A DNA stretch of 11,977 nucleotides from an uncultured Bacteroidales bacterium (GTDB lineage Bacteria; Bacteroidota; Bacteroidia; Bacteroidales; FEN-979), in contig CAIYQH010000021.1 of NCBI GenBank assembly GCA_903928285.1, forward strand, positions 1 to 11,977, written 5' to 3'. The position numbers and the translations under genes were made by a program. This document shows positions 1 to 6,030 of the stretch, in pieces (the stretch's first letter is position 1; the number at the start of each line of letters is the position of its first letter). Below the pieces are notes generated by a model, which saw only the letters and a program-made list of their open reading frames with translations, was not told the origin of the DNA and did not search any database.

Positions 1-44
1 AAAGGGTCTTTTGCCTTATTATAACATCAAATAACCGACCTGAA

Positions 45-527
45 ATGTCAGATATCAAATATTATACTCCTGAAGGTTTGGAGAAAATGAGGGATGAATT
101 ACACCAATTAACCACTGTAGAACGTCCTTCCATTTCCAGACAGATTGCCGAAGCCAGGGATAAGGGGGATTTATCGGAAAACGCCGAATATGCTGCAGCC
201 AAGGAGTCCCAGTCGATGCTTGAACTGAAGATATCGAAATTGCAGGAAGTTCTCAGCAATGCAAGGCTGATCGATGAACGGAAACTGGATAACAGTAAGG
301 TACTGATATTTTCTACCGTTAAGCTCAAGAACACACTCAATGGGACGATGGTAAACTATACGCTCGTACCTGAAAATGAAGCCAATATTAAAATAGGCAA
401 ACTTTCTGTGAGTTCACCCATTGCCAAGGGTTTGCTTGGAAAAGTAATCGGCGAAACCGTTGAAATAACGGTTCCCGCCGGAAAGATAACCTTTGAGATT
501 TTCGAAATATCACGCCAAAACAGTTAA
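45..527 (+). CDS. greA: Transcription elongation factor GreA
   Basis: GreA binds in the secondary channel of RNA polymerase and stimulates cleavage of the backtracked transcript 3' end, which rescues arrested complexes in the cytoplasm. The 160-residue length is normal for the family. The N-terminal coiled-coil domain (about 1-75) carries the tip motif DKGDLSENAEY at residues 39-49, where D42 and E45 correspond to the acidic residues that help hold the catalytic metal. The C-terminal FKBP-like domain (about 80-158) has the typical SPIAKGLLGKVIGETVEI stretch. The ATG at 45 gives the expected N-terminus, with the YYTPEGLEKM start seen in GreA proteins. The HIT-family gene begins two bases after the stop, so the two are probably co-transcribed. 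Only 44 bases precede the gene in the window and I see no clear promoter there. Confidence 0.97.
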   Translation: MSDIKYYTPEGLEKMRDELHQLTTVERPSISRQIAEARDKGDLSENAEYAAAKESQSMLELKISKLQEVLSNARLIDERKLDNSKVLIFSTVKLKNTLNGTMVNYTLVPENEANIKIGKLSVSSPIAKGLLGKVIGETVEITVPAGKITFEIFEISRQNS

Positions 528-529
528 AT

Positions 530-925
530 ATGGCAACTATTTTCACCCGGATTGTTAATGGTGAGATTCCTTGCTACAGGATTGCTGAAAATGCGCAATA
601 CCTTGCATTCCTGGACATCAATCCGCTCCAGGAGGGCCATACGTTGGTTATCCCCAAAACCGAGGTTGATTTCATCTTTGATATGGAGGAGGATCTTCAT
701 GCCGGGTTATGGACTTTTGCCCGGAGCATTGGGAAAGCGATTGGCCGGGTGGTCCCTTGTAAAAGGGTTGGGATTACGGTGATCGGTTTGGAGGTGCCGC
801 ACGCCCATATCCATCTCATTCCCATCAATACCTTGTATGACATGGATTTTCGGAAACCTAAACGCTCCTTTTCTCCTGAGGAATTCTTACAGATTGCCGC
901 AAAGATTGCCAATGCAATGGATTAG
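530..925 (+). CDS. HIT family nucleotide-binding hydrolase
   Basis: This is a small cytoplasmic histidine-triad protein of 131 residues, of the Hint/HinT type. Such proteins hydrolyse nucleoside phosphoramidates or related AMP conjugates; the physiological substrate of this one cannot be read from sequence. The N-terminal signature IFTRIVNGEIPCYRIAE (residues 4-20) and DINPLQEGHTLVIPK (29-43) are classic for the family. The triad HAHIHLI with H91, H93 and H95 is intact, and the central histidine is the expected nucleophile. It lies two bases after greA on the same strand, so translation may be coupled. The next gene downstream converges on it across a 65-base gap in which I see no convincing terminator. 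Confidence 0.93.
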   Translation: MATIFTRIVNGEIPCYRIAENAQYLAFLDINPLQEGHTLVIPKTEVDFIFDMEEDLHAGLWTFARSIGKAIGRVVPCKRVGITVIGLEVPHAHIHLIPINTLYDMDFRKPKRSFSPEEFLQIAAKIANAMD

Positions 926-990
926 TAGCATCCCGGAAAGTCCTTTGGTAGTCAGTAAGTTTGGTAAAGTGGGTATAACGCTCCCAAAAA

Positions 991-2892
991 TCAGTATGCC
1001 CTTACGTTTCGGCCTTCAATGTAATTGATAAAAGCTTTGTTTACAACTTTGTTACCGCCCGGGGTCGGGTAATTGCCGGTAAAGTACCAGTCGCCGGTAT
1101 GTTTGGGGATAGCTTCATGCAGGTCGGCAATGGTCTGATATACGATCTGAACGCTGGCATTGCAGTTAAGTGGTGTCAGCAATTCAGTAATTTTACCTGA
1201 AATCCTGTCCGCCGTAAAGGGTTGATAGATCTCCTTCACATGATTGATGATGTTTTCCTTAGGCAGCTTTTCCTGCGCTTTTGATTTGATATAGACTTCG
1301 TTGATGATGTATTCCTGGTGTGTATCCTTCAGCAGTTCGATGGCAGCCTTAAAGGCGATAAAATCGGTAATTTTGGCCATATCGATCCCGTAGCAGTCGG
1401 GATAACGGATCTGCGGAGCTGAAGAAGCTATCACGATCTTACGAGGGCCCAGCCTGTCGAGGATTCTGATGATACTTTGTTTCAAAGTGGTTCCACGGAC
1501 AATGGAATCATCCAGTACAACCAGGTTGTCGATACCCCTGCGGATGCTGCCATAGGTAATATCATACACATGTGCTGCGAGATCATCGCGCTGTGAGTCG
1601 CGGGTAATAAAGGTCCGGAGTTTGACATCTTTCACGGCAACCTTTTCAGCCCTGGGTTTTAACTGAAAAATAGCCTGTAATTTTTCAGGATCGAGTGACT
1701 TTCCTGCATTCAGGATACGCTCCATCTTGATGGTGTCGCAGAAATGATCCATCTCCTCTATCAAACCATAGTAGGCATCAATGGCAGTATTGGGAATATA
1801 GGAAAAAACAGTGTTTTCGAGGTCATGATCGATGGCGGTGAGGATTGCCGGGGTCAGTAATTTCCCCAGTTTTTTCCGTTCACGGTAAATTTCCTTATCA
1901 GTACCCCTTGAAAAATAAATATGTTCAAAGGAGCAGGATTTTTTTTCAAGTGGCTTACTGAACTCTTTTTCCATGATCTTCCCGTCCTTCTTGATGATCA
2001 GGGCATGGCCCGGCTGCAGTTCATGAACCGTGTCGAAGGTGACATTCAATGCCGTTTGAATGACAGGGCGTTCGGAAGTGACCACCACGATTTCGTCGTC
2101 GGAATAATAATAGGCGGGGCGGATCCCTGAAGGGTCGCGCATGACGAATGCATCGCCATGGCCGAACATCCCTGCAATGACATAACCTCCGTCCCATGTT
2201 GTTGCTGCCTCGCGGAGAATTTTCTGTACATCCAGGTGTCTGGCAATCTGGAAGGTGATTTCGCGCTTCGGGTATCCCTCCCTTTTGAATTTCTGATACA
2301 GCTCTTCATTTTCCTCGTCCAGGAAATGACCCATCTTTTCAAGGATGGTAACGGTATCGCTGGTTTCAACGGGGTACTGGCCAAGATCGATGAGTTTCTC
2401 AAAGAGTTCGTCGACATTGGTGAGGTTGAAATTCCCGGCGAGGACAAGGTTCTTGGTCATCCAGTTGTTCTGCCGGATAAATGGATGAATATTCTGGAGG
2501 CTGTTTTTGCCGAAAGTACCATAACGAAGGTGACCCAGGTATAACTCGCCGAGCATATCCATGTTATGCTTCAGCCACTGAATATCATTTAACCGCTGCG
2601 GATGACGTTCTTCAATATTGCGGGCGCTCAGGCTTACCTGGTTGAAAATGTCCTGAATAGGAGAGTTGGCGATGGAACGAATCCGGTTGATAAATTTATT
2701 ACCAGGTTCCATATCAAACTTTATGCTGGCGATGCCGGCCCCGTCCTGCCCCCTGTTGTGCTGCTTCTGCATGAGCAGGTGCAACTTGTTCAGCCCATAA
2801 AACGCAGTTCCGTATTTGGCCAGGTAATATTCGAGCGGTTTAAGGAGGCGGACCAGGGCGATACCGCACTCATGATGGATGGAATCGCTCAT
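991..2892 (-). CDS. Extended amidophosphoribosyltransferase-like protein (PurF paralogue)
   Basis: This two-domain protein has an N-terminal class II glutamine amidotransferase domain and a C-terminal phosphoribosyltransferase domain, the PurF arrangement that makes 5-phosphoribosylamine from PRPP and glutamine in purine synthesis. C9 in HHECGI is the candidate nucleophile after removal of a short propeptide. R123-Y124-T126 (HLRYGTFG), N154 and D179 match glutamine-site positions, and RDPSGIRP follows. The PRPP loop VVLDDSIVRGTT lies at about residues 455-467 and is intact. At 633 residues it is much longer than canonical PurF (about 470-505); the extra length is spread over the C-terminal half. 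Where PurF usually has LAHNGNLTN, this protein has LAGNFNLTN, so the glycine of the oxyanion hole is F155. From memory, Bacteroidota often carry such a long form beside a normal PurF, so I leave the gene symbol empty. Candidate promoter at 2915-2922. Confidence 0.85.
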   Translation of the reverse strand: MSDSIHHECGIALVRLLKPLEYYLAKYGTAFYGLNKLHLLMQKQHNRGQDGAGIASIKFDMEPGNKFINRIRSIANSPIQDIFNQVSLSARNIEERHPQRLNDIQWLKHNMDMLGELYLGHLRYGTFGKNSLQNIHPFIRQNNWMTKNLVLAGNFNLTNVDELFEKLIDLGQYPVETSDTVTILEKMGHFLDEENEELYQKFKREGYPKREITFQIARHLDVQKILREAATTWDGGYVIAGMFGHGDAFVMRDPSGIRPAYYYSDDEIVVVTSERPVIQTALNVTFDTVHELQPGHALIIKKDGKIMEKEFSKPLEKKSCSFEHIYFSRGTDKEIYRERKKLGKLLTPAILTAIDHDLENTVFSYIPNTAIDAYYGLIEEMDHFCDTIKMERILNAGKSLDPEKLQAIFQLKPRAEKVAVKDVKLRTFITRDSQRDDLAAHVYDITYGSIRRGIDNLVVLDDSIVRGTTLKQSIIRILDRLGPRKIVIASSAPQIRYPDCYGIDMAKITDFIAFKAAIELLKDTHQEYIINEVYIKSKAQEKLPKENIINHVKEIYQPFTADRISGKITELLTPLNCNASVQIVYQTIADLHEAIPKHTGDWYFTGNYPTPGGNKVVNKAFINYIEGRNVRAY

Positions 2893-2914
2893 TGTGACAT
2901 ATCAGATTGGATTG

Positions 2915-2922
2915 CAAAGGTA
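2915..2922 (-). promoter_or_regulatory. Candidate Bacteroidota -7 element for the PurF-like gene
   Basis: Read on the minus strand the sequence is TACCTTTG, an exact fit to TAnnTTTG. It lies in the 34-base gap upstream of the start codon at 2892 and would give a leader of about 15-20 bases. A matching -33 TTG is ambiguous: candidates sit 17 and 22 bases away, inside the 3' end of the upstream membrane-protein gene. Confidence 0.5.
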
Positions 2923-2926
2923 CAAA

Positions 2927-4810
2927 TTATTTGGCAGGGCAATGCAATCCGATCAGGTGCGATGCCTGAACATTTCCGAAGGAAAGGGCGCTGTGCCAGT
3001 CGCGACAGGCCTTTTGCATATCATGAAGATAAAAATATACTGTTCCACGGCCAAGAAAGGCGTCGCCACAGGTGGGATCTATTCCGATTGCTGTATCAAA
3101 ATCGGCAATCGCCTTATTATATTCCTTCAGCGACTCCGCATAAAGAATACCCCTGTTATTGTATGCTTTTACATATAACGGGTTCAGAAGGATCGCCGAA
3201 TCGTAACAGGATAGCGCCCCTTGCACCTCTCCATTCCTGAATTGGGTATTGGCCGCATTGAAAAAGGCAATGGCTCTTGGAGATGTTTTCATTACGCGGA
3301 TGTCGGAGTGCATCTGCCGGCTAAACAAGGCCATGTGCAACATGTCCACAGAATTCTGGTCAGGGATCCGGTAGAAATCGAGGAACCGGCTTGAAGCCGA
3401 AGCGGTGTTTGGCAATGAATTGAAGGAGGCGAACCGGGCCGGATCGATGGAAGGAAGGACCGATTTGTTGGTGTCGCTGGTGAAAATTACCGCATCTCCA
3501 TCCAGGTACACCGGACGCCAGCCGGGCATCGACTGTAACTGTTGGGTCCATGGGTAATATTTGAGATAGTTGTAAATAATCAGCTGCGGGTTATATCTGT
3601 TGACCATGGCCTGCAATCCTCCGGCCCAGCTGGCAGTTACCTCTCTATAAAGCGATTCCTGCATCACCTCAAGCCTTCCGTCGATAAACACCGGCTGCGG
3701 CAGGGTCCAGGATAACCAGCCACCATACCCTATACTGTTCAGGATTCGCCCCTCCAGGTGATGATCCGTGATAAATTGAGTTGCCTTAACAGGTTGGTGT
3801 ACTGCGTCGATCCCAATCCCTGCTTTGTTGAAGGACCTGTTTGCCGGGTACCAGCCACCCGTAAGGAGACTGGGTGCAATTGCAATCGGGAGGATGATCA
3901 TGATCCAAAAGAGAAACCTTTGAAAGGTCCTGTTCCGGAAGATTACACCAGCGGTAAGTTCAGCCGTTTCGCAGCATAGAAGAGGAAAAGCAACCAACAC
4001 AAAGAGCGGAATATTCCTGACTGAACCCAGGGCTGGAAGGACGAAGATGAGCAGCAGAACTATATCGTGAAATTTCCGGTTTCGCCAGGTAAGAACGGTG
4101 AAGAGAAGGGAAACGCCAATCATGGCCAGAAAGAGGTAATCGCGGACGACAAAGTGCTGTTGGGCTAAAAAAGGCATGAATTCCTGGATATGCTGGTTGT
4201 AAATATTCTCGGGATCAAACCGGGTCAGCAGTTCTAAAGGCAGTGAAAAACCCCTGATCCCGTATGGGTTGATAAAACAAACAAGCAAAGAAATGAATCC
4301 CCACAAAAACAGTTTCCTGTCAACAGTTTTATGTTGAATCGTATAGCTGAAAAGATAAATGAAAATGACGGCCAATCCAAGCACAAAGAGTGCATGCATA
4401 TTGCACCAGAAGAGCATGATGACAGGCAACAGGCAGAGGAGGTTCCTGCGCGATTCGGCATACAGTTCCAGGATAAACATTGAACCGGAAAGAAACAGGA
4501 AGGTGAACATCTCCGGCCGGGGTGTAATGCGGGGATCGATGATCAGAAACGCGACAAGAAGTCCAACAGTGGTTATCGGCAACGGGATCGAAAAAACCTT
4601 GTTACGAAGCATCATCATAAGTGAGAGTAATATTGCAAGCAGGCAGATGAACAAACTGATGCCGGAATATCCTGCAATCCGGAATACCTGGTATAAAATT
4701 ACCTGGAAGAGCCAGTGAAGGTCGATATAGGGATGCTGCGAAACTGTATAGGTGCTAAGATCCGTGACGGGAACCTGGTGGTTCTCCGAGATCCATTTGC
4801 CATATTTCAA
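2927..4810 (-). CDS. Polytopic membrane protein (GT-C-like) with C-terminal TPR repeats; 5' end frameshifted
   Basis: The unbroken frame begins at a TTG (4810) and encodes 627 residues, but it lacks its natural N-terminus. About nine to eleven hydrophobic segments fill residues 35-310, including GYSGISLFICLLAILLSL, MFTFLFLSGSMFILEL and FLFWIMIILPIAIAP. A soluble part carries GGWLSWTLPQPVFIDGRLEV, and the C-terminus (about 515-610) holds two to three TPR-like repeats such as YVKAYNNRGILYAE. The layout resembles membrane proteins of the glycosyltransferase-39/GT-C type, in which an acidic motif follows the first helix. Here that motif (SDPDLGFHLKYGKW) lies just upstream of the TTG and in frame with it, so the TTG is very unlikely to be the true start. 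The real start is probably the ATG at 4910, read through a one-base shift. No specific substrate can be assigned. The gene precedes the PurF-like gene with a 34-base gap. Confidence 0.7.
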   Translation of the reverse strand: MKYGKWISENHQVPVTDLSTYTVSQHPYIDLHWLFQVILYQVFRIAGYSGISLFICLLAILLSLMMMLRNKVFSIPLPITTVGLLVAFLIIDPRITPRPEMFTFLFLSGSMFILELYAESRRNLLCLLPVIMLFWCNMHALFVLGLAVIFIYLFSYTIQHKTVDRKLFLWGFISLLVCFINPYGIRGFSLPLELLTRFDPENIYNQHIQEFMPFLAQQHFVVRDYLFLAMIGVSLLFTVLTWRNRKFHDIVLLLIFVLPALGSVRNIPLFVLVAFPLLCCETAELTAGVIFRNRTFQRFLFWIMIILPIAIAPSLLTGGWYPANRSFNKAGIGIDAVHQPVKATQFITDHHLEGRILNSIGYGGWLSWTLPQPVFIDGRLEVMQESLYREVTASWAGGLQAMVNRYNPQLIIYNYLKYYPWTQQLQSMPGWRPVYLDGDAVIFTSDTNKSVLPSIDPARFASFNSLPNTASASSRFLDFYRIPDQNSVDMLHMALFSRQMHSDIRVMKTSPRAIAFFNAANTQFRNGEVQGALSCYDSAILLNPLYVKAYNNRGILYAESLKEYNKAIADFDTAIGIDPTCGDAFLGRGTVYFYLHDMQKACRDWHSALSFGNVQASHLIGLHCPAK

Positions 4811-4829
4811 ATGAAACCCCAGGTCAGGA

Positions 4830-4910
4830 TCAGATAATTGCCTGAGGGAAAGAAAAAAAAATAAGGGTCGAGACCAGGATAACCGGAATTATCCATTTAC
4901 GAGCTTGCAT
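4830..4910 (-). other. Detached 5' segment of the membrane-protein gene
   Basis: An ATG at 4910 opens a short frame, MQARKWIIPVILVSTLIFF and a few more residues, that ends at a TGA at 4830-4832. The peptide is a lysine/arginine start followed by a hydrophobic helix, exactly what the downstream frame lacks. Removing one T from the nine-T run (minus strand) joins it to FLSLRQLSDPDLGFHLKYGK and continues into the main frame. The main frame itself has a TAA at 4889-4891 and no ATG between that stop and the TTG at 4810. Confidence 0.75.
4853..4861. repeat. Nine-base homopolymer (A9 on +, T9 on the coding strand) at the frame break
   Basis: The run sits inside the codons for the first transmembrane helix of the minus-strand membrane protein. 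A run of eight would leave one continuous frame from the ATG at 4910; nine puts it out of frame. It may be a sequencing or assembly error, a transcriptional-slippage site or a phase-variable tract. The sequence alone does not separate these. Confidence 0.8.
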
Positions 4911-4949
4911 CAGTAATTCAGATTGGGTGTAAAAGTACCAACAAATCTC

Positions 4950-4979
4950 TTGCGAAGCCCGGAAAACAACCTAATTTTG
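4950..4979 (+). promoter_or_regulatory. Candidate Bacteroidota promoter of the selenium operon
   Basis: A TTG at 4950-4952 and TAATTTTG at 4972-4979 match the -33 and -7 elements, separated by 19 bases, which is the expected spacing. Transcription would start near 4985, about 15 bases before the mnmH ATG at 5001. I see no attenuator or riboswitch in so short a leader. Confidence 0.6.
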
Positions 4980-5000
4980 ACAATTGAACCCTGAAGGCCG

Positions 5001-6029
5001 ATGATACGTACAATTCAACCGATCAACTTCCCTGTAAAGGCAACCTCCTGCCCGGTGATCGATGCCCGTTCTCCGGGGGAATACACCCAGGGCCATATTC
5101 CCGGGGCCATCAATATCCCTCTTTTTAATGATGAAGAACGTGCATTGGTAGGGACGTTGTATGTTAAAACGGGGCACGTGGATGCCATTCTGAAGGGGCT
5201 GGATATAGCCTTGCCGAAGGTGGATGATTATCTAAGTTCGCTGTCTGCTGTTCAACCCGGAGGAGGAATCTTTCTGCATTGCTGGAGGGGCGGGCTGCGC
5301 AGTGCACTGATGGCCGAAGTGTTCAGCAAGGCCGGTTATGATGTTAATTTGCTTGAAGGCGGTTACAAAGGCTATCGCCAATTTATCAGGGAGCGGTTGT
5401 CAGATCCGGCAAATGTGATCGTTCTTGGGGGGTTTACCGGCAGTGGAAAGACGGAAATCCTGCATGCCATCGCTGACAGGGGTGAGCAGGTGATCGACCT
5501 GGAACGGCTGGCCTGTCACAAGGGTTCTGTTTTTGGGGCTATGGGCCAGCCCCCACAGCCTACCAATGAACAGTTCGAAAACGACCTTTTTGCCCATTGG
5601 GCGGAAGTCGATTTTGGCCGTCCGGTGTGGTTGGAGGATGAAAGCAGGATGATCGGCAGGGTTACCATGGCTGATCCGGTGGTTGCGCATATCAGTAACG
5701 GGTTGCTGATCAGGGTTGAATTGGATAAGACGATCAGGATTCAGCGGCTCGTGCAGGAATATGCAGGTTTTGACAAGCTGATACTGGGAGAGGCAATCCT
5801 TAAAATAGGAGAGAGGCTGGGTGGCACAAGAACCCGGGATGCATTGGAAGCCTTGAAGAATGGTCGTTTTGGAGAGGTTGCCGCGATCGTACTGGCCTAT
5901 TATGATAAAGCTTACCAGTTTTCGGTTGCCAGGAGAAAAAACAACAGCGTTTACGAAATCTCCGTTTCGGGAACAGATGCCAATCTTGATGCCGGCAGGA
6001 TCATTGCCTTTTCACGTAATCTTCAATAA
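5001..6029 (+). CDS. mnmH: tRNA 2-selenouridine synthase (MnmH/SelU/YbbB)
   Basis: The enzyme replaces the sulfur of 2-thiouridine at the tRNA wobble position with selenium, using selenophosphate, through a geranylated intermediate. The rhodanese domain (about 1-135) starts with VIDARSPGEYTQGHIPGA and carries the catalytic cysteine C94 in the family-specific loop FLHCWRGGLRSA. A P-loop domain follows, with Walker A GGFTGSGKT at about 144-152. Length is 342 residues, close to the E. coli protein (364). The ATG at 5001 is supported by the rhodanese start and by a well-placed promoter. The next gene, a cysteine desulfurase-SelD fusion, starts one base after the stop, so substrate supply and use are encoded together. 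This pairing strongly supports a selenium rather than a general rhodanese role. Confidence 0.95.
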   Translation: MIRTIQPINFPVKATSCPVIDARSPGEYTQGHIPGAINIPLFNDEERALVGTLYVKTGHVDAILKGLDIALPKVDDYLSSLSAVQPGGGIFLHCWRGGLRSALMAEVFSKAGYDVNLLEGGYKGYRQFIRERLSDPANVIVLGGFTGSGKTEILHAIADRGEQVIDLERLACHKGSVFGAMGQPPQPTNEQFENDLFAHWAEVDFGRPVWLEDESRMIGRVTMADPVVAHISNGLLIRVELDKTIRIQRLVQEYAGFDKLILGEAILKIGERLGGTRTRDALEALKNGRFGEVAAIVLAYYDKAYQFSVARRKNNSVYEISVSGTDANLDAGRIIAFSRNLQ

Positions 6030-6030
6030 C

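Noticed and set aside
926..990. Possible terminator hairpin between the HIT gene and the PurF-like gene (TGGG...CCCA with A-rich flank)
   Set aside because: The stem is only four base pairs with a nine-base loop, too weak to call.
1939..1946. A second long homopolymer (T8 on +) as a slippage or frameshift site in the PurF-like gene
   Set aside because: The frame is continuous through it and the flanking protein sequence fits the family, so there is no sign of a break.
2602..3240. A 212-codon plus-strand open frame spanning the junction of the PurF-like and membrane-protein genes
   Set aside because: It lies antisense to two well-supported genes, shows no recognisable domain and has an unlikely composition.
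4930..4937. TACTTTTA on the minus strand as a -7 element for the membrane-protein gene
   Set aside because: It departs from TAnnTTTG at the last base and has no -33 TTG at a fitting distance.
5860..6030. Longer N-terminus for the desulfurase-SelD fusion
   Set aside because: The added residues overlap the end of mnmH in another frame, and the canonical start motif YLDYNATTP follows directly after the ATG at 6031.
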